A stretch of 64,000 bases of DNA from CAVQWT01 sp963717705 (GCA_963717705.1 CAVQWT010000002.1:372001-436000); one strand, 5' to 3'; counted from the stretch's first letter, positions 25,519-34,213 are shown. Numbers and translations are program-made. The notes: generated by a model not told the origin, from the sequence alone.

Positions 25519-27526
25519 GGGACTCCTCGTCGATGGGCAGCGTCAGGTGGAAGCTCGCGCCCGGGGCGGCCGCCGTGGCCCAGAGCCGGCCGCCGTGGGC
25601 ATCGACGATCGACCGCGACAATGCGAGTCCGATCCCGATGCCGTCGGGCTTGGTGGTGAAGAACGGCGCGAAGACCTGCTCGAGCTCGCCCTCCGGCAGC
25701 CCCGGCCCGGTGTCGCGGACCCGGAGCTCCACCGTCCCCGGCGGCCCGGGCTGCGCCGACAGCTCGATGCGCCGCAGCGGCGCCCTGGCGGCCGACATCG
25801 CCTCGATCGCGTTGCGGACCAGATTGATGAGCACCTGCTGGATCTGGATCGCGTCGGCGCGCACCGGCGGCAGGCCGGTGGTCGTGCCGACGACGAGCTC
25901 GACGTCGTGCTGCCTCGCCTCGGGACCGGTGAGCCGCAGCACGTCGGCCACGAGCTCATCGACGGCGATCGCTGCCGGATGGCCCTCCTCGCCGCGGACG
26001 AAGCCGCGCATCTTGCGCACGATCTCGCCGGCTCGCTCGGCCTCGGCCGCGAGCCGCGCCAGCGTTTCCAGTGCCTCCGCCTCGGGCAGCCGGCCGGCCT
26101 TCATCAGCCGCAGGCTCGCCGACGCGTAGTTCGCGATCGCCGTCAGCGGCTGGTTGATCTCGTGCGCGATCGCGCTCGCCATCTCGCCCATCGACGAGAC
26201 GCGCGACACGTGCGCCAGCGCCTCGAGGTGCTCGCGCGCGCGGTCCTCGGCGCGCCGCCGCTCGGTGACGTCGAGGACGACGTTGAGGCTGCCGGTGAAG
26301 CGCCCCGCGCCGTCGAACTGCGGCCTGGGCGAGATCCAAACGTGGCGCAGCTCGCCGTCCTTGCGGCGCAGCGTCAGCGGGTGCGTGTCGGACTCCCCGG
26401 CGCGGCGCCGGCGGTGCGATTCGCGCCACTCCGCGTGGAATTCCGGCAGCGTGATCATCTCGCCGGTGCGGCCGAGCAGCTCCTCGCGCGAGTAGCCGAC
26501 CATCTCGCAGAACCGGTCCGAGACGAAGGTCATCCGCGCGTCGGCGTCGGTGATGTTGACCCCCTCGTTCATCCGCTCGATCAGCATCCGGTAGCGCTGC
26601 TCGCTGTCGCGCACCTCGGCCTGCGCGCGCTCGCCCTCGCGCTGGGCCGCGGCCGCGAGCAGCGACGTGATCGTGAGCACGACGAGGAAGAGGTACAGGC
26701 TCGCGAAGTGCGCGAACGCCGAGGCGCCGGTGTCGCCGGGCATGACGAACGGCCCCAGGCCCAGCGAATGGCAGACGATCGCCGTCCCGCCGGCGACCAG
26801 CAGCGCGATCGCCGTGTCGCGCACGCCCAGCCGGAACGCCGCCCAGAACGTGATGGGGAACAGCGCGTACGGCAGCGACTGCGCGTTCATCGACGGCGCC
26901 AGCAGGCCGCCGAACACCACCACCGAGACCAGCGCATTCGTCGCGTGCAGGGCGAAAGCCTCGCCGCCGCGCGCGCGCCGCAGCGCCGACGCGGTGCCGG
27001 CGATCACCGTCAGCACCACCGGCACCAGCAGCAGGATGCCGACCGCCTCGCCGAGCGAAGTCACCTGGACGCGGAGCAGCCGCTCGGGCATCGGCATCGT
27101 GCCGCGCCACTCGTCCACCGCCAGCGACCAGACCGCATTGCACAGCGGCGACACCGTGGCGCCGATGAGGATCAGCGCCAGCACGTCGCGCACCCGCTCC
27201 AGCGCGGAATCGAACGCGAACACGCGCGTGAGCAGCCAGCCGGACAGCGCGATCTGCCCGGCGATCACCGCCGCCGAAACGACGCCGAACAGCGGTCCGT
27301 CGCCTTCGAGCAGCGCGCACACGAACGCGCCCAGCGCCACCGCGGGCAGGATCGCCGTGCCGCGCAGCAGCAGCGCCGCGAGCCCCACCGCCGGCGCGAC
27401 CCAGACGATCGGCGCGTTGCCGGAAGCGCGCAGCCAGTGGTGCGCCGCCTCGGACGCGGCGATGTAGGCGCCGGCGACGAGGAGCGTGGGCAGCAGGTGC
27501 GGGGCGAGAGTGCGCGCGCGGGACAT
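25505..27526 (-). CDS. Membrane sensor histidine kinase, MASE1-PAS-HisKA-HATPase (FixL-type)
   Basis: This is a 673-aa inner-membrane kinase. Residues 1-300 contain about eight hydrophobic helices of the MASE1 type (IVWVAPAVGLAALLLRG, LFPITFWAAFRLGVRD). A PAS domain follows (about 305-430; RYRMLIERMNEGVNITDADARMTFVSDRFCEMVGYSREELLGR, VWISPRPQFD). The HisKA phosphoacceptor is His455 (SAIAHEINQPLTAIANYA), and the ATPase domain has LINLVRNAIEAM, RDTGPGLP and GIGIGLALSRSIVDAHGG. No heme-binding PAS histidine pattern is obvious, so the signal is unknown. ATG 27526 is chosen; upstream in-frame codons would run into the repeat-containing promoter region. Confidence 0.92.
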   Translation of the reverse strand: MSRARTLAPHLLPTLLVAGAYIAASEAAHHWLRASGNAPIVWVAPAVGLAALLLRGTAILPAVALGAFVCALLEGDGPLFGVVSAAVIAGQIALSGWLLTRVFAFDSALERVRDVLALILIGATVSPLCNAVWSLAVDEWRGTMPMPERLLRVQVTSLGEAVGILLLVPVVLTVIAGTASALRRARGGEAFALHATNALVSVVVFGGLLAPSMNAQSLPYALFPITFWAAFRLGVRDTAIALLVAGGTAIVCHSLGLGPFVMPGDTGASAFAHFASLYLFLVVLTITSLLAAAAQREGERAQAEVRDSEQRYRMLIERMNEGVNITDADARMTFVSDRFCEMVGYSREELLGRTGEMITLPEFHAEWRESHRRRRAGESDTHPLTLRRKDGELRHVWISPRPQFDGAGRFTGSLNVVLDVTERRRAEDRAREHLEALAHVSRVSSMGEMASAIAHEINQPLTAIANYASASLRLMKAGRLPEAEALETLARLAAEAERAGEIVRKMRGFVRGEEGHPAAIAVDELVADVLRLTGPEARQHDVELVVGTTTGLPPVRADAIQIQQVLINLVRNAIEAMSAARAPLRRIELSAQPGPPGTVELRVRDTGPGLPEGELEQVFAPFFTTKPDGIGIGLALSRSIVDAHGGRLWATAAAPGASFHLTLPIDEESHAHA

Positions 27527-27561
27527 GGCCGCAACCCTAGCAGCAAACGCACGCCGCTTCA

Positions 27562-27624
27562 CTACGCAAGGCCACGTAGCGACCACGCCCCGCGTACGTA
27601 GTTTCCACAAGCCCCGGGTCGTAG
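27562..27624. promoter_or_regulatory. Three regularly spaced CGTAG boxes between the kinase and sigma-factor genes
   Basis: CGTAG occurs at 27575-27579, 27597-27601 and 27620-27624, spaced 22 and 23 bp (about two helical turns). The first forms an inverted repeat with CTACG at 27562-27566 (8-bp spacer); the second lies in TACGTAGTTTCC. The position between divergent genes suits response-regulator binding. Confidence 0.5.
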
Positions 27625-27704
27625 CGATCCGAATGGGCGGGCGGTGCGGCGGCGGGCAACATCGGCTCCGTCAACCAACCGCACCCCGTCGCCGGAGACC
27701 CGCC

Positions 27705-28247
27705 ATGACCAGCCGCCTCGATTCGCACGACCTCGGTGTCCACACCCGCTACCTCACCGCGTACGCGATGCGCGCCGTCGGCGACCGCGACCTCGCGCAG
27801 GACCTGGTCCAGGACACGCTGGTCGCCGCGCTGTCCGCCGACGCCGGATTCGAGGGCAGGAGCGCGCTGCGGACCTGGCTCGTCGGCATCCTCAGGCACA
27901 AGATCATGGACGCGTACCGCGACCGCGCCCGGGCGCCGGCCAGCCTCGACGAGCTGCACGACGCCGGCATCGAGCCGGAACCCGCCGCCGACGCGACCGC
28001 GGCGTCGAGCTTCGGCCTCGACCCTGCCCGGGGGCTCGAGCGCAAGCGCTTCTGGGAAGCCTTCGAACGCGAACTCGGACGGATGCCGGCGCGGATGGCC
28101 GAGGCCTTCGTCCGCTCCGAGTTCTCCGACCGCCCGGCGCCGGACCTGTGCAGGGACATGGGCATCACCGCGACGTCATTGTGGGTGATGCGGCACCGCG
28201 CGAAGAACGCGCTGCGGACGGCGCTCGCGCCGGCGTACGCGGGCTGA
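27705..28247 (+). CDS. ECF-type sigma factor
   Basis: This 180-aa RNA polymerase sigma factor has region 2 (YLTAYAMRAVGDRDLAQDLVQDTLVAALSADAGFEGRSALRTWLVGILRHKIMDAYRDRAR) and region 4 (ELGRMPARMAEAFVRSEFSDRPAPDLCRDMGITATSLWVMRHRAKNALR). There is no N-terminal region 1 and no extra C-terminal domain. GGAGA precedes ATG 27705 by six bases. No anti-sigma gene of the usual zinc-finger type follows; the next gene is a secreted DUF5648-like protein 248 bp away. It is divergent from the two-component pair, which may control it. Confidence 0.9.
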   Translation: MTSRLDSHDLGVHTRYLTAYAMRAVGDRDLAQDLVQDTLVAALSADAGFEGRSALRTWLVGILRHKIMDAYRDRARAPASLDELHDAGIEPEPAADATAASSFGLDPARGLERKRFWEAFERELGRMPARMAEAFVRSEFSDRPAPDLCRDMGITATSLWVMRHRAKNALRTALAPAYAG

Positions 28248-28495
28248 CGCGCCGCACCAGGACGTCTCGGGGCGCCCGCTGCGTCGGGAGCCGGAACGGC
28301 ATCTGCGCGGCCGCCGCGTTCCAGCTTTCAAGCGGTCGGCACCGGCTTTGTCGTCGCTCGGCCTGCGCCGATCAGAAACTTTCAGGAATATTCATGCGCG
28401 TTCTCATTGACTTCCGGCGCCCCGGCGCCCACGGTCCATCTTCGGGACGCGCGCGTTTGGCGGCGGCGTCCACCCTTGCCAGATGGAGGTACCGC

Positions 28496-29845
28496 ATGCA
28501 CGCCGTGTTCAATGGTCAAGAGATCGCCGGGCGCAAACTTCGCCACTCTTCCGTCTCTTCAAGTCGTGCCATCCTCGCCGCGCTGGTCGGCGCGATTGCT
28601 CTGGGAGCGGCGACTGTCGCGCCCACCGCCGCGGCGCAGAGCACGATTCCCGTCATCGAGTTTCTGAACTTGAACGACGGCCAGTATTTCATCACTGCGA
28701 ATCCGGCCGAGATTGCCGCACTCGATGCGGGCGGGCCCGGCGGACGCTGGCGCCGCACGGGCCAAGCCTTCCAAGCGTATCGGGATGCCGCCACCACCCC
28801 CGGTGCGGTCGGCGTCTGCCGGTTTTTCGGCACCGATCGCTACCGCGCGGACGGCTTCCGTATCGGCCCGAACGATCACTTCTACACCGCGGACCCGGCC
28901 GAGTGCGAGTTCGTCAAGACCGGGTACCCGTCCGTTGCCGCCGACGGCGTCAGCTACCCGGCGTACACCTACGAGGGCATCGCGTTTGCCGTGGCGCCGC
29001 CGACCGCGGGCAGCTGCCCGGCCGGCACCAGCCCGGTCTACCGCGCCGTATGGGAGATCTACGAGATCTACGACGAATGGGTTTGGGACGGGGACTTCGG
29101 CTGGTCGGATCCTGTTTTCGGCCATCGTTACGGGACGCTGCTCTCCCAGCTGGCCCCGAGTGCCCCCTTTGGCGCGAAGTTCACTGTCGAGGGGCTGGTG
29201 ATGTGCACGCCGACGCCACGCGCGGGCGGCTTCCCCACGAGCAGCCCGATTCTCGGCTATTGCGCGAATTGCCCGAGCTTCCGCGACGTCCTGTCCCGCA
29301 TCGCACCACCGCAGATAGTAATTGGCGAAGGAGACCTCTTCGTCTCGGTCGAACTCGCGAACCCGTCGACCGACGTGATCGCCGCAACGCTTCCCGCCGG
29401 GACGCGTTTCGTCGCTTCATCGGCCGCCCACACCGACGGATACCTGCGGAGCGACTTGGCCGTCAACCTTGCGCCGGGCAAGACCCGGGTGGGCATCTAC
29501 CTGATGTCGTCCAGCCCCGCACTTCAGAAGGGATCGCGCCAGGGGGCCGCCTATACGCTTGACGGACCGACCACAAATGCCGAATTGCTCAATCTCCTCG
29601 CCATGCAGCCGACGCCGCAGACGTGGCTCGCGTGGCCCGCCGCCCAGCATTGGGCCCTGTGGGAAATCACCTTCGGGCGCGGGTCGCTGACGGCCCGCCA
29701 GCTGGAGCTCCTGGAACTGATGCGGACGACCCCGGCCACGACCGGCAACAACGCCAACGCCGGGCTGTTCGCGATGCTCGCGGAATTCCAGGGATTGCTC
29801 TCGTACGTCTGGTACGCGTACGGGTACCCGAGCAACGTCCCCTGA
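28496..29845 (+). CDS. Secreted protein with a DUF5648-like domain
   Basis: This is a 449-aa exported protein of unknown role. The ATG at 28496 has GGAGG six bases upstream and gives a signal peptide (SSRAILAALVGAIALGAATVAPTAAA-Q). Residues about 48-190 match the DUF5648 pattern of a non-enzymatic surface module: VIEFLNLNDGQYFITANPAEIAALDAGGPGGRWRRTGQAF, GVCRFFG, NDHFYTADPAECEFVK and YEGIAFAV. The C-terminal 250 residues (CPSFRDVLSRIAPPQIVIGEGD onward) are unrecognised and carry several cysteines. A further in-frame ATG at 28394, also with an SD, would place the signal peptide too far inside. AT-ending codons are more frequent than in neighbours, a hint of different origin. Confidence 0.75.
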   Translation: MHAVFNGQEIAGRKLRHSSVSSSRAILAALVGAIALGAATVAPTAAAQSTIPVIEFLNLNDGQYFITANPAEIAALDAGGPGGRWRRTGQAFQAYRDAATTPGAVGVCRFFGTDRYRADGFRIGPNDHFYTADPAECEFVKTGYPSVAADGVSYPAYTYEGIAFAVAPPTAGSCPAGTSPVYRAVWEIYEIYDEWVWDGDFGWSDPVFGHRYGTLLSQLAPSAPFGAKFTVEGLVMCTPTPRAGGFPTSSPILGYCANCPSFRDVLSRIAPPQIVIGEGDLFVSVELANPSTDVIAATLPAGTRFVASSAAHTDGYLRSDLAVNLAPGKTRVGIYLMSSSPALQKGSRQGAAYTLDGPTTNAELLNLLAMQPTPQTWLAWPAAQHWALWEITFGRGSLTARQLELLELMRTTPATTGNNANAGLFAMLAEFQGLLSYVWYAYGYPSNVP

Positions 29846-30083
29846 GGACACACCCGCCACAACCGTGGTCCGCAGCCCCGCGGATCGCGTCGCGGCGCCT
29901 GTTTGGCAAGCCGGCCCGAGCCGCGCCGGCGCCCTCCCCGGACTGAACCCCCGCCCGGCGGCGCCCGGGCGCGCCCCGACCCAGCCGCGGCCGCCCGCGA
30001 GGCGTCCGCGGCGGCGGAGCGGCCCCGGGTGGGGCCTTCCCGGTGAAAATCGTGTCAACCGCCGCTCCCGCGGCCCGCGTTAA

Positions 30084-30118
30084 GTCCCCCTCGGCGCAAT
30101 TTGCGCCGTTCGAGGGGG
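30084..30118 (+). promoter_or_regulatory. Hairpin that covers the ribosome-binding site of the BCS1-like gene
   Basis: TCCCCCTCG (30084-30092) pairs perfectly with CGAGGGGGA (30110-30118). GCGCA/TGCGC (30093-30097/30101-30105) extends the stem inside. The 3' arm is itself the purine-rich SD (GAGGGGGAG) five bases before ATG 30123, so the folded form would hide it. The rest of 29846-30083 is GC-rich without a gene. Confidence 0.6.
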
Positions 30119-30122
30119 AGCC

Positions 30123-31394
30123 ATGTTCGAATCGCTGTCGTCCGTCTTCGCGTCCAACCCGCTGGTCTCGGGGGGGATGACGCTGGCCGTCCTGGGCGTC
30201 GCCGCCATGTGGCTGCGGGACCTGCCGGGCAAGTTCGCCGCGTGGGCGAAGCATTTCTTCGTCACCACGATGACCGTCGACAGCCGCGACGAGCTGCTGT
30301 TCCCGGCGCTGGTCGAGTACATGGACAGCCGCGACGCGCTGCGCCGGATCAACAACTTCACCGCGCGCGCCGTCCGCACCAACACCAGCAGCTACCAGAG
30401 CCTGCACGACGAGCTGCAGCAGGGCGGGCGCCCGGCCACCGTGCTGTCGCCCGGCGAGGGCTTCCACCTGTTCGTCCTGGACGGCCGCGTCATGTGGATG
30501 AAGCGCGACGTCACCGTCGCCGCGTCGGTGATCGAGAAGATCAGCCTGTCGACGTTCGGCCGGAACAAGCGGCCGCTGGAGTCGATCGTCGAGGCGGCGA
30601 TGGACCACCGCATCTCGCGCGAGCTGAATCGCATCGCCATCTACGTCCCCAGCCCGTACAGCAACGAGTGGACGCGCGCGCGGCTGGGCAACAACCGCAA
30701 GCTCGACTCGGTCGTGCTCAAGGCCGGCCAGAAGGAAGCCATCCTCGACGACCTGAACCGCTTCTTCGCGTCGCACGACCGCTACGAGACGCTCGGCATC
30801 CCGTGGCGCCGCGGCTACCTGCTCTACGGCCCGCCCGGCACCGGCAAGACATCGCTGGTCACCGCGCTCGCGTCGGAGCTGTCGCTCAACGTCTGCGTGC
30901 TGTCGCTCGCGTCGCCCAACGTCACCGACGAGAAGATCGGCAACCTGCTGTCGAGCGTGCCGCGCCGTTCGGTGATCCTGATCGAGGACGTCGACGCGTT
31001 CTTCCAGCAGCGCACCAAGGCCGACGCGCAGGTGAAGGTGTCGTACTCGGGCTTCATCAACGCGCTGGACGGCGTCGCCTCGCACGAGGGGTCGGTGGTG
31101 TTCCTGACCACCAACCACCCGGACCGCATCGACGAGGCGGCGATCCGCTCGGGCCGCGTCGACTTCCGGCTGGAGCTGGGCCTGTGCGACCGCGACCAGC
31201 TGCAGCGGATGTTCTGCAAGTTCTTCGACGACGAGGCCGCGGCGGAGCGTTTCGCCGACCGGGTCGCCGCGGGCCGCTGGTCGCCGGCGCAGGTGCAGGA
31301 ACGGCTGCTCAACGCCGCGAACGTCGACGAGGCGATCGCGCTGTTCGACGCCGACACGGCGGACGGCGCGGTGCCGCTGCGCCGCGCTGCCTGA
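30123..31394 (+). CDS. BCS1-like AAA ATPase with N-terminal membrane segment
   Basis: This 423-aa protein resembles mitochondrial BCS1, the translocase that inserts the folded Rieske protein into complex III. A hydrophobic segment (about 14-32) is followed by a BCS1-type N-domain (about 45-190; FFVTTMTVDSRDELLFPALVEYM) and an AAA module. The module has Walker A GPPGTGKT (236-243), Walker B VILIEDVDAFF (284-294), FINALDGVASHEGSVVFLTTNHPDRIDEAAIRSGRVDFRLEL with sensor-1 Asn and arginine finger, and a short C-terminal lid. No Rieske or bc1 gene is in the window, so its client is unknown. A stem-loop covers its SD. Bacterial homologues are scattered, so horizontal transfer is possible. Confidence 0.87.
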   Translation: MFESLSSVFASNPLVSGGMTLAVLGVAAMWLRDLPGKFAAWAKHFFVTTMTVDSRDELLFPALVEYMDSRDALRRINNFTARAVRTNTSSYQSLHDELQQGGRPATVLSPGEGFHLFVLDGRVMWMKRDVTVAASVIEKISLSTFGRNKRPLESIVEAAMDHRISRELNRIAIYVPSPYSNEWTRARLGNNRKLDSVVLKAGQKEAILDDLNRFFASHDRYETLGIPWRRGYLLYGPPGTGKTSLVTALASELSLNVCVLSLASPNVTDEKIGNLLSSVPRRSVILIEDVDAFFQQRTKADAQVKVSYSGFINALDGVASHEGSVVFLTTNHPDRIDEAAIRSGRVDFRLELGLCDRDQLQRMFCKFFDDEAAAERFADRVAAGRWSPAQVQERLLNAANVDEAIALFDADTADGAVPLRRAA

Positions 31395-31411
31395 CGGGCT
31401 GGTCCCGGGCG

Positions 31412-31446
31412 GACACGCCCCCACGCGCAGCGGCAAGGGGCGTGTC
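31412..31446 (+). terminator. Long-stem hairpin after the BCS1-like gene
   Basis: GACACGCCCC (31412-31421) pairs with GGGGCGTGTC (31437-31446) across a 15-nt loop. No T-tract follows, so this may be an RNA-processing or partial termination structure. Confidence 0.35.
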
Positions 31447-31530
31447 GCGTCAAGCGCCGCGGGAACGCCGCGCCGTCCGCGCCCGCGGGCGCCCCGGGGC
31501 AGGGCGCGGACTCCACGGAGCGCCATCGCC

Positions 31531-31536
31531 TAGAAT
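31531..31536 (+). promoter_or_regulatory. -10 box of a leaderless transporter transcript
   Basis: TAGAAT lies only six bases before ATG 31543 and no SD exists between them. Transcription would begin about at the A of the start codon. No good -35 is seen. Confidence 0.4.
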
Positions 31537-31542
31537 CGGGCG

Positions 31543-32580
31543 ATGCCGCCCCCTCCCCTCCACCCCACGCCGGCCGCGCGCCGCGCCGGCCTCCTGTGGG
31601 GGCTGGTCGGCGTCGCGAGCTTCAGCCTGACGCTGCCGGCGACGCGCGTCGCCGTCGCCCATCTCGATCCCGTGGTGGTCGGCCTCGGTCGCGCGGTGGT
31701 CGCCGGCGTGCTCGCCGCGATCGTGCTGGCCGTCGCACGCGCCCCGTTTCCGGGTCGTGCGCTGCTGCCGCGCCTGGCGCTGGTCGCCGCGGGCGTGATC
31801 GTGGGGTTCCCGCTGCTCACCGCGTGGGCGATGCAGCGCGTCCCGGCGGCGCACGGCGCCGTCGTCATCGGCCTGCTGCCGCTCGCCACCGCCGCCGCCG
31901 GCGCGTGGCTGGCGCACGAGCGGCCGTCACGCCGGTTCTGGGCCAGCGCGGTGTTCGGCAGCGCGGTCGTCGTCGGTTTCGCGCTGTGGCAGGGCGGCGG
32001 CGCGCCGCACCCGGCCGACGCGCTGCTGCTGCTGGCGGTGGCGGCCGCGGCCATCGGCTACGCGGAGGGCGGCCGGCTGGCGCGAACGCTGGGCGGCTGG
32101 CAGGTCATCTCCTGGGCGCTGGTGCTCGCGGCGCCGCTGATGGCGATCCCGACCATCGCCAGCCTCGACGCCCGCATGCTCGCCGCGCCGCCCGAGGCCT
32201 GGGCGGGCTTCGCGTACGTCAGCGTGGTCAGCATGTTCCTCGGCTTCTTCGCGTGGTACCGGGGCCTGGCGCTGGGCGGCATCGCCGCCGTCGGCCAGGT
32301 GCAACTGCTGCAGCCGTTCCTGACGATCTTTGCGTCGGCGCTGCTGCTGCGCGAGCGCATCGACGCCGCGACCCTCGTCTGCGCGGCGCTGGTGATCGCA
32401 TCGATCGCGATCGGCCGCCGCGGCGGCGCGACGCCGGCGGTCGATCCGCCGTCCGCATCGCCGCTCGGTTCGCCGGCTGGTTCGCCGCTCGGTTCGCCGC
32501 TCGGTTCGCAGCCCGAATCGCAGTCCGGCCGGCCGCTCAGTCCGCCGTCGACGCGTAGGCGGCGTCGATCCGGTCCTTGA
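31543..32580 (+). CDS. EamA-family (drug/metabolite) transporter
   Basis: This is a 345-aa inner-membrane protein with about ten helices in two EamA repeats (GLLWGLVGVASFSLTLPATRVAVAHLDPVVVGLGR and YVSVVSMFLGFFAWYRGLALGGIAAVGQVQLLQPFLTIFASALLLRERI). The substrate is unknown; relatives export amino acids or metabolites. After the last helix (about 290) an unusual 50-residue tail (SPLGSPAGSPLGSPLGSQPES, then a run of arginines) is encoded by 12-bp tandem repeats. The gene continues 44 bp antisense into the end of the convergent acyl-CoA ligase. The core is certain; the tail may be read-through sequence after loss of an earlier stop. Confidence 0.88.
   Translation: MPPPPLHPTPAARRAGLLWGLVGVASFSLTLPATRVAVAHLDPVVVGLGRAVVAGVLAAIVLAVARAPFPGRALLPRLALVAAGVIVGFPLLTAWAMQRVPAAHGAVVIGLLPLATAAAGAWLAHERPSRRFWASAVFGSAVVVGFALWQGGGAPHPADALLLLAVAAAAIGYAEGGRLARTLGGWQVISWALVLAAPLMAIPTIASLDARMLAAPPEAWAGFAYVSVVSMFLGFFAWYRGLALGGIAAVGQVQLLQPFLTIFASALLLRERIDAATLVCAALVIASIAIGRRGGATPAVDPPSASPLGSPAGSPLGSPLGSQPESQSGRPLSPPSTRRRRRSGP
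32458..32529 (+). repeat. Six-copy 12-bp tandem repeat
   Basis: Units of tcgccgctcggt are exact in copies 1, 3 and 4 and degenerate in copies 2, 5 and 6. It encodes Ser-Pro-Leu-Gly-type repeats at the transporter C-terminus and ends eight bases before the ligase stop on the other strand. Confidence 0.8.
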
Positions 32581-34213
32581 AGTGCGAGACGACGATGGGA
32601 CGCTTGAGCTTCATCGTCGGCGTCAGCAGCCCGTTGTCGACGTTCCAGGTGTCGCGCGTCGGGATGACGCGGCGGACGCGGATCCAGCGCGGGAACGACT
32701 TCAGCTGATCGTTGGCGCGGCGCAGCAGCGCCTTCTCGTCGGTCTCCTGCGTCACCGCGAGCAGCACGACGAACGGCCGCCCCTCGCCGACCAACATGAC
32801 CTGCTCGAACACCGGGTCCTGCATGATCGCGTGCTCGACATCCTGCGGCGGCAGCTTCTCGCCGTTGGACAGCACGATGAGGTCCTTGGCGCGGCCGCGC
32901 AGGTGGATGTGCCCGTCGCGGATCTCCGCCAGGTCGCCGGTGCGCAGCCAGCCGTCGACCAGCGCCGCCCGCGTCGCGTCCTCGTTGCGCCAGTAGCCCG
33001 GCATCACGTTGGCGCCGCGCACCAGCAGTTCGCCGGCGTCCGAGACGCGCACCTCGACGCCCGGCAGCGGCGGGCCCACCGACTCCGGCACGTTGTCGCC
33101 CACGCGATTCACCGCAATGACCGGCGACGCCTCGGTCATGCCGTAGCCCTGCAGCATCGTGAGCCCGAGTCCGATGAAGGTGCGCGAGATCGCCGGATCG
33201 AGCGCGGCGCCGCCGACGACGGCGAGCCGCAGCCGCCCGCCCAGCCGCGCCAGCACCGGCGCCGCCACCTTCGCGCGCAACAGCGGCGCGAGCACCCGGT
33301 CCAGCGGCGTGGCGACACCCTGCGCGACGCGGTAGCCGCGGGCGACACACTGGTCGAAGAGCCAGCTCCTGGCCCGCGAGCCCGCGACCGCCTGCGCGAG
33401 GCGTGCGCGGAAGCGCTCGAAGATCCGGGGCACCGCGAACATGATCGTCGGGCGCTGCGACGCGAGGTCGTCGGCGAGCTGCATCACGCCGCGCGCGAAC
33501 ACGACCTTCGCGCCCAGCGACAGCGGCAGGTAGTAGCCCCCGGTGCGTTCGAACATGTGCGACAGCGGCAGCACCGACAGGAAGGTGTCGTCGGGCCGCG
33601 CCATCCCGGTCCCCTGGCAGGCGACGACGTCGGCGACGATGTTGCCGTGCGTGAGCATCACGCCCTTGGGCCGTCCCGAGGTGCCCGAGGTGTAGCAGAT
33701 CGTCGCCAGCGCCGACGAGGGCAGCGCGCGGATTTCGACCGGCGCGGCCTCGTCCGGCAGGAACGCGTCGACCGGCGTGGCGGCGGCGTCGCCGGTGTCG
33801 TCGATCCGCAGCAGCACCACCGGCGGCAGCGAGAACCGCTCGGCGGTCGCCAGCCGGGCAAGGCCGGAGGCGAGGCGCCGGTTCTCGACGATCAGCAGCC
33901 GCGCCTCGGCGTTGCCGACGCACCAGGCGACGTTTTCCGGGTTGTCGTCGACGTACAGCGGGACGACGACCAGCCCCAGTCCCAGTGCCGCGAGGTCGAT
34001 CGCCACCCATTCGAGGCCGTTGCGGGCGCACAGTGCGACGCGATCGCCCTCGACCAGCCCCTCGCGGCGAAACGCGGCCTGCCAGCGCGCGATGCGCAGC
34101 GCGAGTTCGCCGACGGTGACGTCGCGCCAGTCGTCGTCGACGTGGTGACGGTAGAGCACCCCTTCGGGCCGCGCGAGATGCTGTCCGAACCAGTCGGCGA
34201 TGTTGCCGGCCAT
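32537..34213 (-). CDS. AMP-forming long-chain acyl-CoA synthetase (FAA1/FadD15-like)
   Basis: This is a 558-aa ligase activating fatty or other carboxylic acids with ATP and CoA. Motifs are ICYTSGTSGRPKGVMLTHGNIVAD, LPLSHMFERTGGYYLPLSLG, the FAA-type VPRIFERFRARL, GYGMTEASPVIAVN, DGWLRTGDLAEIRDGHIHLRGRAKDLIVLSNGEKLPPQDVE and TPTMKLKR. The long insertion around IFERF places it with the eukaryote-like long-chain group rather than E. coli FadD. ATG 34213 has GGAGA four bases upstream. It stands between unrelated genes and is convergent with the EamA gene; it could feed acyl-CoA to the storage-lipid genes downstream (inference). Confidence 0.92.
   Translation of the reverse strand: MAGNIADWFGQHLARPEGVLYRHHVDDDWRDVTVGELALRIARWQAAFRREGLVEGDRVALCARNGLEWVAIDLAALGLGLVVVPLYVDDNPENVAWCVGNAEARLLIVENRRLASGLARLATAERFSLPPVVLLRIDDTGDAAATPVDAFLPDEAAPVEIRALPSSALATICYTSGTSGRPKGVMLTHGNIVADVVACQGTGMARPDDTFLSVLPLSHMFERTGGYYLPLSLGAKVVFARGVMQLADDLASQRPTIMFAVPRIFERFRARLAQAVAGSRARSWLFDQCVARGYRVAQGVATPLDRVLAPLLRAKVAAPVLARLGGRLRLAVVGGAALDPAISRTFIGLGLTMLQGYGMTEASPVIAVNRVGDNVPESVGPPLPGVEVRVSDAGELLVRGANVMPGYWRNEDATRAALVDGWLRTGDLAEIRDGHIHLRGRAKDLIVLSNGEKLPPQDVEHAIMQDPVFEQVMLVGEGRPFVVLLAVTQETDEKALLRRANDQLKSFPRWIRVRRVIPTRDTWNVDNGLLTPTMKLKRPIVVSHFKDRIDAAYASTAD

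Noticed and set aside
28293..28320. GGAAC...CGTT considered as an ECF sigma autoregulatory promoter
   Set aside because: The spacing is 19 bp, longer than the usual 15-17 bp, and the region is GC-rich enough for chance matches.
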